A DNA stretch of 64,000 nt from Amphibalanus amphitrite (taxonomy: Eukaryota > Arthropoda > Thecostraca > Balanomorpha > Balanidae): assembly GCF_019059575.1 (NCBI RefSeq), contig NW_024881615.1:868001-932000 (forward strand), read 5' to 3'. Below the pieces are notes generated by a model. It saw nothing but the letters and a program-made list of their open reading frames with translations, ran no database searches and was not told the DNA's origin. Every line of letters starts with the position of its first letter. Within the stretch, counting starts at the first letter, position 1. Of the stretch, positions 1-43,814 are shown piece by piece. Both the position numbers and the translations under genes were made by a program.

Positions 1-303
1 TATATTGTCAACTGAGCCCCATAACACACACCCCACCAAGATAACATGTCGATGGTAAAACCACTCATCACGAAATCACAACGGCCCGAGGGCCAGGAGT
101 GGTCACCGTTTGCATCGCATCAACACCGCGCAATGAAAGTCACAGCGAACACAAGACACCAACCTAATGAAGGCCTGTCTCAATAGCCTTGGACCGCTGC
201 GTCCTTCGATGGCTAAACACGGGGACGGTACAGACCAAACCAAATCCACATGACAGAGGCAAGAACATCGAAACCCGCTTCCCGCATGGCTATTCAGGGC
301 AGC

Positions 304-309
304 TTTATT
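304..309 (-). terminator. candidate polyadenylation signal of the ARHGAP18-like gene
   Basis: TTTATT on the plus strand reads AATAAA on the minus strand, about 415 bp past the stop codon of the RhoGAP gene. It is a plausible 3' end, unverified. The rest of 1-723 shows nothing else recognisable. Confidence 0.4.
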
Positions 310-723
310 TTACACGTTTCCGAAAGATGGCTGTAGGAATACCTTGAAAGAATAACAACCAAGGCATCGATCCAAATCTATCGTCTTGCTCCTTGCGAGA
401 CACACAATGAGCACGGTATCATTGAAGTAACAGTGACCTTTCCACTTACGATAGACAATCCTGTCGTCATTCGTTTTTAAAGCCATATAAACTCAAACAC
501 TCAAGCATCTTGGTCTGGTGAATCCTGGTTCATCCAGATCCTGGTTATCTCCTCAAAGTTCCTGGTCATCTGAAAGCTCCAGTATCTAGCACTTCTACGA
601 TAATGAACATAACATGACATTTCCGCAGACAAATGACTCCCGTCCCATCCTCCCGCATACAACATATCACCCACGAACCCAACGTATACCTTCCACTTCC
701 TACCCAGTCTCCAGTGAGACGAC

Positions 724-31191
<30,468 letters not shown>

Positions 31192-34100
31192 CTGCAACAC
31201 GAAAATATAAGACCTGAGGCAGAGTTTTTGGAAACATTGCGGTCCCTGTCATTGTACTGCCCAAAGGCTTGTTGTTTTGACAAACAATAAACATTTGCCT
31301 CACGGTTGTGGAAAAACGGTACACGGGCACCGCGGCGAGTTCTCGCGTCAATAAACAACAATCTGCGGCACACAAACATGCCCTCGGGCGGCGGATGAGA
31401 CGCGCCGGAACAATGCCGCCGGTGCGCCACAATCGTGTGGGAACAATGGCTGCGCTCCGGCGACGACCGGCCACCTCGCGTCCCGCGCACCTGGGCGGTA
31501 ACGGTGACGGACGGACGGACGGACGCACGGATCGGGCCGAGCGGCTGAGCCCCGTAGCCAGGGACCCGGCTCCTTGTGTTCATTCAGAGCAAGCACCACG
31601 AGTCCGGAGACGCCTAAAGCGAATACTTTCAACTAAAGGTATCTTAGCCAGCCATGTGGAAAATTCGCACGAGGTATTGCATAAGGTAATTGTGAAGTTA
31701 TTCAATTTCATTCAAACACTGATTGCGCAAATCCTAGTCAAACAGAGGCTTGGCAGGCAAACACTTTTACCGTCGAAGTCATTGAAAGGGAAGTTTAGAG
31801 CATGAGTGCTAGTCAATAGATTACTAAGTCAGTACCTACATTTATCACCAAGGATGCTCAATGCTCAATGCTCATGGTCATTGTATTGCTCATGACCCGT
31901 CTTCCAGTCCCTCACGCACACAGCATAGCACAAACAATGAAAGTGCTCGCCAGCTCTGCAGGCATTGTCATGCACACTATGCATGCAGTCTATCCCCGTC
32001 GCGCGGAGACGTGCGTCCACATTCACATCTTTGTCACGTGCCTCGGCGGAGAGGCCATCCGTTGGTCCAGACGGCCACATGCTGAGCACGTTCCCGCCGC
32101 CAAGTGAGGGCGTTTCAGCCATATGAGCATGCAATGTCCACAGGCATGAGAGGGCGAGCAGGCTAACACCTGCCGGGCCCGGTCGGTCATTCTTCCACAC
32201 GATTTGTACCGTGGGATGACCAATGAAACGGGCACCACCGACGGCAGGGAACTGAGCGCAGTTAGCACACCATCGCTGCATGCAACGACGTGAGCTGTGC
32301 AAACTTGCGAGCTGCATATTACAATAAAGTGAATGGCGATGTTACCACAGGGTAGTCGATGAAAGTGACATGCTCCCGAACATGGTATGGGCACGAATTG
32401 ACCGATGGATCAACATAAGACGGCCTCCCATGCATATCATAAATACCACGGTAGAATAAATAGGTAGCTCGCGGTATAATACCGAAGTCGTCCTTCGACG
32501 ATGGGATAATTGACTCTTCTCGGAATAATTGTGTTCTACCGGTGAGCGTTTGATGCACCTGTCAGCATTGTTATCCCTTCCTTCACTGTCGACAGCGAGC
32601 CATTTGCTCGTCATAAACTAATAGAGTAGAAGAACTGAACCAGAACGCTCACCGCGGCTGAGACAATAGCTCTATACGTCTCGGGGGTTACACGACCTCT
32701 CCGAAGACGAGTCATAAAGCTGGCATCCTGATTAGCGTGTCCTGCTGCTTTAAGGAGCTCCGGGGTCCCGCAGGAGGGCTTCCGGTGTCCATTACCTCAC
32801 CTCTGCCCGGGGGAGGTGACGGGCGAGCGACCTCGCCCGGTGTGTGTCTGTTACCCAACCGGTCAGTGCCGCCGCGCCGCGCTCCGTCTGCCGGCTGACC
32901 AGCTGCGTTGCCAAATTTACGACGGTGACTGTGTGTGGCCGCGGCCGCGGCCGGCGGCTGTGTGCTGAAACTGACTGCCTCTCGCCCGGTCACCGGCCAG
33001 AGGCGCGTATCGAGCGGACGGCGCCTCTCACGGGGCCGAGAGAGGGCCGCTCCCAAGGCCGGGCGAATATTCGTGCAGTCACGGGGCACGGCCGAAGGGT
33101 GCACTTCCCGGCAACGCCAGCTCTATTTCCAGCTTTTTCTACGGTAACGCTAGCTTCACACTCAGCGCCACAGACAGGTGTGAGTTCTGCATTCTCTACA
33201 AGTCGCATGCATACATATAGTCCACTACATATAGTGGACCACACACTCAGTGAATGGACCTACACAGCCTTCCTGCCAGTAATGACCACACGCACCCCAG
33301 CGCCGCTCCGCCCCTCACTTGCCGTTTCGCTGCGCGGTGGATCCACCCTCGTGCACCGACCGAACCGTGGCAGCCACCGTGAACCCGTGAACTGGCGCAC
33401 ATTTTGGCACAAAGCCGGGACGCTCGGCAGCCGTTCCGCCTCGATTACGCCGGCTGGATCCGTCCACTCCCATCGTAGCCGTGCTATTCGGCGATGTAAT
33501 CAAATGAAACCGGGTCCAAAAATGTCCCACCAGTCACGTGTGAATCCATCGACGGGCCACCACGAACTACACAAAAAGAAACCCCTGCTGTGGTAACAGC
33601 GAGAAAGCCAGAAAGCAGTGATTTCGTAAATCATAACGCTGTTCACCGACCTGTTACGCTTACGGCCGATTTACTATCAGAAGCAGCGAGCGGAAAGCTA
33701 GTCTGTTTGTGGCGCAGGCTGACAAGAGAGGGTGAGAGCTGAGTCAGGTTGTAGAGAGAGCGGACAGCGTAACGCGACTGCAACGTAACGCTTTGTGACG
33801 TTCTGCGCAGTGCGCGGCACTGGGTGACATGACGTGTGACGCACGGGATGATGTACCGTGTGAGACTGCGTGAATCTGTGTGATGCCGGTTGATGGTGAA
33901 TGACTCGCATGGCGTGTTAGACGTTCGAGATGTTGCGTGGATCATGCATATGATGTTACGCCAAAAAGAGTGTTTGAACTGACCTGAGAAACTATAGGAA
34001 GGCATCAAAAGATAGTAGGTAGGCCAGAGTGTGATCCAGTGCGAAAGGTTATACAAATGTCGGGCCTCAAGAAATAGGTCTAACGTTAGCTATCAAAAGT

Positions 34101-36210
34101 AATAAGGACGACCAGATAAAACTTCAGCGATTCATAAAGCTGAGGTAAAAAGATATAAATAGTAATAGATTCTACAATGTACTGTGTTCATGTAGCAACG
34201 ATGTTAGAGCTGATCCGAAACAGTTTGCATAACGCGAGCGATGCTATTTTCACGGTATGCAACGGCGGCAACTGTTAATTACAGAAGAAAGCGACAGTGA
34301 AGATAACAAAACCGATGTAAGCCTTTGTTCTACTTAGGCACAGCCACACACATTGGTAAACATTGTGTCACCGCTACGCTGGGTGCGTTAGGCATTGGTC
34401 ACGCTTTCGAAGGTGATATGCAACCGCAATTATACCCAGCAGACACTTTCATTCAAATTGGTGTTGCTTGCCAGGCACCCATTTGCACGCGCTCGTCAAA
34501 GCCCGATACTAGCAAAACATGAGACAATTAGAATATATCTGAAGACAACCAATTTACTGCAAAGTGTCTATCTAAAAAATGACTAATACATTTTGAGTCT
34601 GCATGAGCTACCAAGAGCTATCAGTGATTCAAATATTTCTCCTGTTTTCACATAAAAACACGCATTTGAGCAAAGTTTCTCATCGACCAGCAAGAGACGA
34701 TGACCGTTTTGGTGGTCAGACCACCGAGATTCGCGGCAAAAAGGAGTCGTTAAAATGCCATCTACCTCACTGGGGCTCTGTCATGCGAGGAGCCCTCCTC
34801 CGGATTTTCATTGAATATGACGGCGATTTTCGGGCTGAGAGAGCACCTGCAAGGGCTGCGTCTCCGTGCGGTGGGAAGGAGCGGTGCAGGCGCGGCGCCG
34901 GGGGCGCGGCGTTCCGGCCGCTGCGCCACCGCACGTCTCTCCCGCGCCACGTGACGGCACCGTGACGGCCCGTGACGGTGCCGTGACGCGAGCGATGCCG
35001 CTCGGAGAGTGCGTGACGCGGCCATCGGGACCAGAAAGCGAGGCAAACTCGGCGCGCTGTGGAGGCGCACTTCAAAGTGCAGCTGCCGTGACATTAGGTG
35101 AACTACAAAGTTATCAATAGAAACTGTTCCAGTTTATCTCTTCACAGAACGATGCTTCTCCTGCGGCGCCTCAGCCGTAAAACGTCATATTCAAAAATTG
35201 CTATCATGTTACGCCTCTCCTTCCGCCGGCTGTTTGTCTCCAACCTGTGCTCGTCAACGCCAGTCTTCCCCTCCGTATCTCCCCTAGTATCCGCCCGTTT
35301 CCCAGCCGGACCGTTATCCTCCCGCCCACCGTCCATGCCGGCGTGGGAAGGACCGGAGCCCCGCGCAGCGTAATCAGCTGGGTGTCACGCTGGCTGGGCA
35401 TCTGAATACACGCCACCTTCCGCCCACTGCACCGCCGCAGAGCCAGGGGCGAGCGGGCCAGGCGAGCCGTGTCAGAACGGTTGAGATTGTCTCCTTCCCC
35501 GCTTCCCTTGACCCTTCCTCATGGCAGTTGAGAGTCAGAGCGTGTAAGATTACGGACACAGTCAGCAAAACGAGATAAGGGAAAACGTGTCATAGGCATA
35601 AGACCAAGCACGAGGTGAGCTGTACGGTTCAAATGTCGGGTGCAGATTTAGGCGTGATGCGGAATTAATTGGTGAACGTCGGTTATGCCTGGGGCAGTGG
35701 GACATGTGACCATGCATAATTGTGAGAAGATGCGAACAATGAACATGAGTGAGCGTACATGATGAGTGATCAAAGCGCAGGCTTCTGGTGCAATGGGAGA
35801 ATGGGGACAAGGGGTTGATTTAGTAGTGGTGATACAGTATCGATGGGAGGGGTGTTATCTGTTATTTGGGGTCCCATTGTTATCTGTGTTATGTCAGAGA
35901 GATGGCGAACACGCCCACTCGCAGACCGGGAAGGCAGGGCTGTCCTGTGCGGACGGACGGACGGACCGTGTGGGAGTGGGCCGGCCGCAGCCGCGCACAG
36001 CTGCGTCCCACCGCAGGCCGGCCATGTCAGTGGCCGTGAGTGGCGCCGGGTCGGCGACCACAGCTGTGTCGGTAGACCGCGGCGCCGCTCCTGACCTCAG
36101 GTGTTCAGCCGACTGACGGCCGGAGCGGCGCGGCTGTCTCACCGCGGCGCCAGTCACAGGGGTCAGGTGCACACCGGGTATACTGTGCGACAGTGGCGTC
36201 ACATAACCCG
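31192..36210. other. upstream flank or 5' intron of the RhoGAP gene with GC-rich islands
   Basis: GC-rich islands at about 31.3-31.6, 32.75-33.1, 34.8-35.05 and 35.9-36.15 kb. The 32.8-33.1 island on the minus strand ends in a donor-like CAGAG|GTGAGG (about 32805), compatible with a non-coding first exon of the RhoGAP gene; this is inference only. No protein-coding exon was recognised. A small hairpin (GTCCACTA-CATA-TAGTGGAC) lies near 33218-33239. Confidence 0.3.
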
Positions 36211-36214
36211 CGAG

Positions 36215-37098
36215 TTGCTGGGGGGGGGGGCGTTAAACGCCCCCACTTTTTTCGCCGGGTCATAGCATAAAAACGGCGCGCCGCAGGCGCGCCAAATTTT
36301 GGGTACCTGTAGGGAATTGATTAAAGTTTATTGTGACAAAGTTTCAAAAAAAAAAATCGGTCGGAAATTTTTTGAGATATCAAGGTTTTAGTGACGTCAT
36401 GATTTCTTAGTTTTCGACCAAAAACGGCATATGTTCAAAAAATCATATAAAATCACAGAATAGACATACAGACATGCCGTAAAGTAAACGCCATTAGACT
36501 GGCAATACCATGAACAATCAAATGGCCATCTTCGATTATTGATTATCGTTCCGCATTTTCCAAAATCTTGAACTGAATCTTGGCAATTTCTCGTGACTAC
36601 TTCACGACCATGATACATGTAATTCTTAAATTGAACTTTTTTAGCCAAACACGTACACATATGATAAAATGAATGCCACCATCGTGTTCTACGCCCCAAA
36701 TTACCTATAAATATGTGTCACAGGCTGCGAATATCAGTTTTGATTTTCGGGGATATGTGCCTGCCCGGTTGACCTGACCTTGACCCTGACCTATGCTTGA
36801 CTGACCCCTATATGGAGCTGACACTCTTGTAGGCCTTATATGATGGATTGTGCACCGTTTTGACAGAGTTTATGACGAGAGGCGCCCATTGCGAAGTCCT
36901 GAAGTCCATGCTACTGAAAGCCCGATTTCAGGTGTTTGACCTGACCTTGACCCGACCTGTGACCTCAAAATTCAACTTTAAAGTACTCATCTGAAGCGTC
37001 TCGTCGCGTTCTTTCGTTTGCCGCCTCGTGCGTTTCGCTGCGCCTATTGGTTCTCGAGTTATCGGCTGGGGCGTTTAACGCCCCCCCCCCCCCAGCAA
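36215..37098. mobile_element. TIR element with TTGCTGGGGG...CGTTAAACGCCCC ends
   Basis: TTGCTG, a run of at least ten G, then CGTTAAACGCCCC at the left is inverted at 37066-37098. About 880 bp, non-coding, with TGACCT-rich interior and one TGACGTCA. The ends themselves fold into GGGG/CCCC hairpins around TTAA. The duplicated target is unclear. Confidence 0.55.
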
Positions 37099-37126
37099 AC
37101 GGTGGGTGGCGAAATACCCCAGCAAC

Positions 37127-37288
37127 ATAGGCGGCGGAACGAGGGGGCACCGGGGCACCGTGCCCCCTTTGATTTTGGCATTTTAACATAGCCCTTTCCA
37201 TGCAACGCCCTATGGGCGTTGCATGGAAAGAATGGGACCAAAAGTCGGCAGTGCCCCCCTTTAATTGAAGGTGTTCTGCCGCCACTGC
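37127..37288. mobile_element. short hAT-type MITE with an internal hairpin (162 bp)
   Basis: It starts ATAGGCGGCGGAACGAGG and ends with the inverted relative CTGCCGCCACTGC. It is flanked by CCAGCAAC on both sides (37119-37126, 37289-37296). At 37194-37230 it holds a perfect 17-bp stem with a TAT loop. Same end family as the 49729-51766 element. Confidence 0.68.
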
Positions 37289-37728
37289 CCAGCAACTGCC
37301 GGGATAACAGCCAACAGTGTCACTGTCAATGGTATTACACCCAGCTCGGAAGAACAGAGTGTGAGGTCGGCGGAATTAATGCTGAGAACACCGGGCACAG
37401 GTTGATGTTCCGATAACGGACTTAAAGCCATTGCGGTCACTGGAATTGTCCAGCACCCACCACGCCGGAACCAAATCACACCCGCAAAGAAGCGCTGATA
37501 GAATGAAATGGGCGAGGGAGCCGTCTATGTATATGCGTTGCTAAATTTAAGCACGAACAAACGGGATTAGATTGCCAGAGTCGAAATATGGGGAGTTTAA
37601 AAAATGTCGGACGTGTCAACCGACATCAAGCCAACGTGTAGGTATCTAATCCCCACGGTTATGCCATTCGAAAAATCGTTGCTTTGAGTTTATGAGCATC
37701 GACTGTCGATAAAACAAATTTAACTTAA

Positions 37729-38667
37729 CCCTCGCACGACCAGGCCATTTCTCATAACACGAACGACCAGGGGGGGGGTTGTTACGACCCCCCCCCTGGC
37801 GTTTCGAAACGGAAGGTCGTAGAGCTTAGCGGAAAAAACCAACGGATTGCTCTCAACGAGATCTCGCGATTGGTGGTATATTTTTTGGTCCTAGGTCAAC
37901 ATTTGACCTACTTTTGACCGGTCAAATGTCAAATTTTCGGAAAAATAGATTTTTTCAACTTTCGGCGGCGATTGCGGCAAAACGATGGGAGATATCGACT
38001 TGAAACCTTCACTATCGTGTTCCTTGATCAATTCTCTATCGTTTGGTATGTATTTCGTTTCCCTAGCTCTAAAAATGGCGCGTTGGGAGCGCCGGAAGTC
38101 GGCAAGGTCACAGTCGGCGGCAGAAATTCGAAAAATCAAAATTTAAATTTTTGAAATCTGATTGTATTTTTGGATTTGGGAGGTCCATTTGCTCCCTATA
38201 GAAGCTAATATTGCTGCATATTCCCATTGAGGTGACAAGAATTAGCAAAATAGTGGTTCGGGCGCTTTTCAAAAATAGTACCGGACGCTGTTCCTCTTGT
38301 GACGTCATAGCTCCGTGACCAGACCTGACCCGGTCAAATTTCTTATACCATATGATAGCCAATACTTGCCCCAACATGCATGGGAAGTTTCATCACGATC
38401 CATCAACCGATGTCCGTACCACCGGCAGGAAACCTCGGGCGTTGGCACTCAGTTTGTGAAAATCCGGCCGGAGGCTGTACCTCTTATGACGTCATAACTC
38501 CGTGACCTGACATGACCCGATCAATTTTTTTTTTCGGCAAAAGATGCGCAAAGGTTGCCCCAGAGGGTATTGAAAATTTCAGCCCGCTACGACAAGCCGT
38601 TTGGCGTGCACTTCGAAAAAAACCTCAGGGGGGGGGTTGATACAACCCCCCCCTAGGCGTTCTAGGG
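37729..38667. mobile_element. TTAA-flanked piggyBac-type MITE, copy 2 (939 bp)
   Basis: Flanked by TTAA at 37725-37728 and 38668-38671, with the same ends as copy 1 (14731-15670). By eye only about a dozen substitutions and homopolymer-length changes separate the two copies, implying recent spread. Direct orientation relative to copy 1. Confidence 0.82.
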
Positions 38668-38671
38668 TTAA

Positions 38672-39330
38672 AGCTGCTCATTTTTTGGGATATATTTTTC
38701 CCCAGAAAGAGCCGTTTCTGAAGAGCAAATCTCTCTCCAATCCCGAAATTACCGCGGTCCCTACGGCCGCCGGCGCTGGGTGGTGGCAGAGCCACCCGCC
38801 TGAATCGCTAATCCAGTGAAAGGCGACACTTAAACGCCAGACAAGCGACCGCTCACTCAGTCGCACCCTAGTGCACAGGTGCCGGCAGCTGCAGTGTCAG
38901 AGCGGCAGACGCAATGCAGGAGACAACCACCGAGCTTTAGTCAGAACGTAAACGGGATTTGGCAATAGCTAAGCCGATGAGAAGCAAAAAGTGACGACAC
39001 GAACATAATGCTACTTCATGCGTGAAAGCAAAGTGTAAAATAAAAAGAAGAATGCTTAATTGCCTGTTTTTGCCCTCTCGAACTCATCATTGCATGTGCT
39101 TCTAAGCCTAAAAAACTATTTTGTCAAAGATAATCGTTAGAAAATTGAAAATAAGAACTGAGTCGTTTTACCTGTTCCTTGTATGCGCTTTTTTAGATGG
39201 GCATTCTATGTATGGGTTATTCTACCACAAACATCAAAATTAAGGCACTTACAAGTTCGGACGAACTTCAAATATTTCAACTTGATTTGTTACCTGAAGA
39301 ATCATTGACCTTTTCCTCGAAAATGTAAAA
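38672..39330. other. no feature recognised
   Basis: Intergenic or intronic AT-rich DNA with a GC-rich patch near 38.75-38.9 kb. Nothing supportable. Confidence 0.4.
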
Positions 39331-39339
39331 ACAATGCCA

Positions 39340-40640
39340 AAAGTTATATTGAATGCGGTGAGCTTTCGGCTACAAGCCTTCGTCAAACCAACAAAATGAC
39401 ACAATACAAGATTCAAAATTCATGTCAACATGCAACACTCTAGAACTGAATTTTTTAAACTGCCATTGTCGATACTCGTGCCTGTTTATGGAACAAACCT
39501 ATCACTCCGCTAAAATCCAAGTAGACATAATGGTATGCAACAACATGTGATAAAGATAGTGATGCACCAAACACATGATCTCAGAAGTCACATATCGACT
39601 ACCAGGCGACGGGGACCGTCGGCATACAATCACATGATAGGCCATACAATCACATCAGATTGATTGATAGGTCGTACAAACACACGGATACCTAGGCATA
39701 CAATCACATGATAGGCCAAGAAGACAGGTTATAGTTTATCTTTGGTCGGTTTCTTCGGATCAGTATGGACTCAGCTATCTTACGGTCGGGATGGTCTTTA
39801 GCCTTATACAGAATTTTAACACCGAGAGGAATGTGGGGAACATCGGTTGTAGCGTGGCACATCATGAAATGGTCGCCCATCGGCGTCCCCTCAGATCTAT
39901 TTACAGCATCACGTACATGCTCATTAAAGGAAATAGTTCACTTTTAACATGGGATTTTGAACTGGAATAGCAGTTTCGTAGCTTGAGCTGAGACTAGCAC
40001 AAATCAGGAGCTTTTACGGCTCAACGATCACCCTAGACGAAGATATTCCATTTCTCGTTCCGAAAAGAGTGCCTTGCAGAGGAATGTGTGCCTTGCACAG
40101 GAATGCAGCCACGTCATCATCAGCCAATCAGCATGCTGCTTACAGCTAATGCAGCATGCTAGGTTTGAACTACGCAATATGATTGGTCAGCGCGTAATAA
40201 GCTTCCGCGTCAAACATTATTTTACATAGAATATAGTTCGTGCTATATTAAAATATAGAAAATAATTGTTTTTACAAAAAGGTTTTATTTTATTCTCTGA
40301 TCATTTTGAGCATAAAAAATCGTAAATCCATAGCAAAATACTAATTTCAGGAAAGTGAACTGTTTCCTTTAAATCGCAAACGAACGGGGCGTTTCGTTTC
40401 TCCAATATACATACTCGGCTCCCCTCCCTCATCACATAGCTTACAATTTAAACAATAAACAACATTCGTTTGAGTACAATCCCCATTCCCCTGTAAATCC
40501 TGACGAGCACGTGTTGCATCTCCGTCCCCCCGGACACTGAGGTTTTGAAAGTGACGATCTGATCAGCATGTTTTTAAGTTTTTGGGGGTTCTTCCATGCT
40601 AGTCTAAGGTTGAAGGAAAAGGTCAATGATTCTTCACGTA
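39340..40640 (-). pseudogene. second Penelope-like element remnant, GIY-YIG domain split by a MITE
   Basis: Minus strand, in order: LAWKNPQKLKNMLIRSS and GGRRCNTC (about 40.6-40.5 kb); then, after frame breaks, VYCLNCKLCDEGG and MYIGETKRPVRLR (40.46-40.37 kb); after a 441-bp insertion, NEHVRDAVNRSEGTPMGDHF and IAESILIRRNRP (39.92-39.74 kb). This is the linker plus GIY-YIG nuclease of a Penelope-like ORF; the RT is missing. Its 3' region has TTGACGA-AGGC-TTGT-AGCC-GAAA at 39363-39386, a hammerhead-like core. The family differs from the 6.3-kb copy. Confidence 0.78.
39928..40368. mobile_element. TTAA-flanked MITE inside the Penelope remnant (441 bp)
   Basis: Ends AGGAAATAGTTCACTTT and, inverted, AGGAAACAGTTCACTTT; TTAA at 39924-39927 and 40369-40372. 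Removing it rejoins the GIY-YIG frame between ...RPVRLRF and NEHVRDA, which proves insertion after the Penelope copy. Confidence 0.82.
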
Positions 40641-40952
40641 TCTATTCTCGCTATGTTCCTCGCTCAAGCACTTCACACCATTAATTTGATTTGTTACCAT
40701 CTTACGGTCATAATTATATGGTCGTTGATGGGTATCTGTAACTGGGTATCGGCTATTATTGCAGAACGTGACCTTTGGCGATGCCGCGATAGGTAAGCGT
40801 TCTTCCTCCGCCGTGCTTTGGAAGAAATTTCTTCGGTCAAGCCGAGTCCTGCAGACACAGCTCTGCCCGGTAGTCGGCAGATTCGGACGGCATGACGGGA
40901 GTCACAGCGTCATTAGTTGACTCAGCGGCACGGAACGGAGCCGTGAGTCGCT

Positions 40953-41135
40953 GCACCGGTCCGTCCTCTGGAGGGAGCGATAGAGGGACGGGGGGGGGCA
41001 CCGCACCGGTCCGTCCTCTGGAGGGAGCGATGGAGGGACAGGGGGGGGGCACCGCACCGGTCCGTCCTCTGGAGGGAGCGATAGAGGGACGAGGGACACG
41101 CCGCACCGGTCCGTCCTCTCTGAACGGGAGCGGTG
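40953..41135. repeat. 50-bp minisatellite, four units
   Basis: Units starting GCACCGGTCCGTCCTCTGGA begin at 40953, 41003, 41054 and 41103, each containing GGGAGCGATAGAGGGAC and a G-run. The last unit is diverged. Confidence 0.85.
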
Positions 41136-41965
41136 GGGAAGGATGGAGGGAGGACAGGTTCATCCTCTTCGGAGGGAGGAATGGAGGCGCAGATCCATCC
41201 TCAGTCTGGAGGGGAGCGATAGGGACCCTTTCCAGAGGACCAGAGAAGGAGACAGGAGCACAAACCAACTGAGGGACAGAGTTCAACAGTATGTAGGGGA
41301 GAGTGGGGCAAAGCGGCCACCCGGGGCAAAGCGGCCATCCATCGTTTTAGCCCTCCACAGCTGGCGTCAGTTCCAATTTATGATTTCCAATTATACTTCT
41401 CTTTGCGGTCGTTCGAATGAGCCAGACCGGGGTTTCAGGCCCATCGCCATTGTTCTGTGAAACACGGAAAAGCATTTCTTGCCAGGTTACCAATTATGTT
41501 TACAATTTTTAAATGTTATTTTATTCCATAACCGTTTGGAATTTTTATAAGCGTTTTTGTCCATGCATTGCGTGGTTATCGTACATGCCTTCTACCAATT
41601 TTAATGCTTTTTACCCCACTAATAGCTGAGCTGGAATATTTTTGTCTCGGACGGTAGCGCGGGGCAAAGCGGCCGGGGCAAAGTGGCCAGCCCCCAATTG
41701 GCCATAAGTTGTTTCCATCTGGATAAAAACATTATTTATATTCAAATGTGTCGTCATGCATTCATCTTGGCCACTTTTCGGTTACATGAGTTACCAAATT
41801 ATGCAATTAAATGTTTTTCCAAGAAAATTCTTTCTTTGTTTAGCAATAGGTGGGAAGATAACAAAGTAAACATCCATCTTCCCTTAAACCTTGTCACCAT
41901 CAAATACCCTAGTCGTGCATGAGGCAACTACACTGTAAACCAAATCTACAAGTTGGCTCCTTGTT

Positions 41966-42200
41966 ACAAGTTTGGTTCCAATTCGCATAGGCGTCACCTT
42001 GTCGATACCTTGTCGATTCACCAACCCCAGGCTTGTTGGCCAACAAACTAACAGTTTGCCTACAAGTTTGGTTCCAATTCGCATAGGCGTCACCTTGTCG
42101 ATACCTTGTCGATTCACCAACCCCAGGCTTGTTGGCCAACAAACTAACAGTTTGTCTACAAGTTTGGTTCCAATTCGCATAGGCGTCACCTTGTTGAGCA
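41966..42200. repeat. 96-bp tandem repeat, about 2.5 units
   Basis: Units beginning ACAAGTTTGGTTCCAATTCG start at 41966, 42062 and 42158, exactly 96 bp apart. The frame stays open on the minus strand because 96 is divisible by three. Confidence 0.9.
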
Positions 42201-42435
42201 CTAGTCTGGGTCTTGTGGACCTACCAACTTCTGGATAGGCATATTCGTTTCCTTGTCGGTTCACCAACCCCTGGTTTGTTGATGAACTAGCCTTTGACTG
42301 GGCTTTGCTAGCTTGCAAATTGTCAACAAGTAAGTGTACTAACGCTCTGTTCGAACTTGTCAACAATCGCTTTGTTTGCGTTGATAACCTTAAGAACTTA
42401 CGATTCGCGTTCGTTTTCAATTGCCACGATACTGA

Positions 42436-42899
42436 TTCAGGAAATATTTTCTATACGGACAGGTTATTTTTTGGCTGGAAGTGGTGCACAAAACCATGAC
42501 TGGCATCAGTTATTGCTCAAAGACTTGCGCTGACAAGAAACGAAATACTAATGGGTTATATAATCAATGAATGCATACACCACATCCATTCGGAAGTTTC
42601 TGGAATCATTAGTATTTATTACGGTCACGTAATGTAATTAATACTATTGACTGGTGACTATTACGGTCACGTAATGTAATTAATACTATTGACTGGTGAC
42701 AATTCCGAGTGCATATTTTCGAATGGATGTGGTAAATGCATGAGGTAGTTATACCCAGTAGGTATACCTATCGTGCACCGTCAGCATATAGGTCTTTGAA
42801 GCAAGAACTGCTGCGTATGTGGAAGAACATGGTTTTGTGCACCGCATCAAGCCAGAAGTATAACATGCCCGTATGACGAATATTTCCTGAACATTGACC
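42436..42899. repeat. foldback structure with internal 42-bp direct repeat
   Basis: Segments near 42436-42500 (TTCAGGAAATATT to GTGCACAAAACCATG) reappear inverted at 42826-42899. Inside, CCACATCCATTCG (about 42585) is inverted at about 42718-42732. At the centre a 42-bp unit starting ATTACGGTCACGTAATG is duplicated (42618, 42660). Confidence 0.72.
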
Positions 42900-43814
42900 A
42901 TAACAATCATGGCAGTTGCACGATCACGCAGATAATTCGAATAAATCATGATCGCCAACCAGATTAGCTTTTACAGCCCATATATGTCCATCAGTTAAGT
43001 TAAAAATACAAAGAGTTGAATTAAAGGCAAATAAATGTATTTATATATAAAAAAAACACCGACCGCAAAACATCTGCTCACATTGCATGCACAGGTCTGG
43101 CCCACTTACATTGCGCGCGCAGGGGAAGGGAGGCGTCTCGAACGCGGGTATAGGCACGATTAGTGCGTCCCGCAGGCCAGAGGGGGCCTCACTCACAGCA
43201 CGAACACCACAGTTCACAGATTTTACTTTTTACTGCACAAATGCTGGAACAGCCCTCGTCGCTGCTCCAGGCTGCACGGCGGCCGCGCGACAACTGCTGG
43301 TTCGAAACTGCCGCGCCGGGGCCCGCTAACTGCGGGCGGCGACCGCTGATTGGTCCGCCAAGTCTGACGTCATAGGCGCAGCTGACTATGTGTATGCTGA
43401 CCAGCTGACCAGTACAAGTTAGGCGCCGGTTAAATAACCATGCGGCAACAAGTTTTCAAAACTGGTTAAGAAACAAACGTTGAAACAAATGTAGAGTTGG
43501 TCTGGATACTGAGAAGTTGGTGTGCATAGTAACTATTGACTCGTAGTTGTCACCCGACAAGCAATGCACCAGACAACGGCTTGTTTAAAAAGTATCAGTT
43601 GGTAAACATACCAAGAGATGATTGGTTATATTACACAAGACTTGTCAATTTGGTTTACAGTGTATTCTGTTTCTCATATCGGGACTTGAGAAGTCGCCAG
43701 TGGCCGCTTTGCCTCAGGGATGGGGCAAAGTGGCCAATATGCTATAGGTTTAAAGTTTTGTCAATATCTCCCATATGTGAACGCCTTTGGAAATGAAACG
43801 CAGTTGGAATAAAA

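Noticed and set aside
32844-33596. 250-codon plus-strand frame in the GC-rich island
   Set aside because: No recognisable domain, and frames on the other strand are equally open. The island is better explained as a CpG-rich regulatory or 5' UTR region.
41884-42420. 178-codon minus-strand frame with repeated GVGESTR and QGDAYANWNQT units
   Set aside because: It coincides with the 96-bp tandem repeat inside a TIR element; open only because the unit is a multiple of three.
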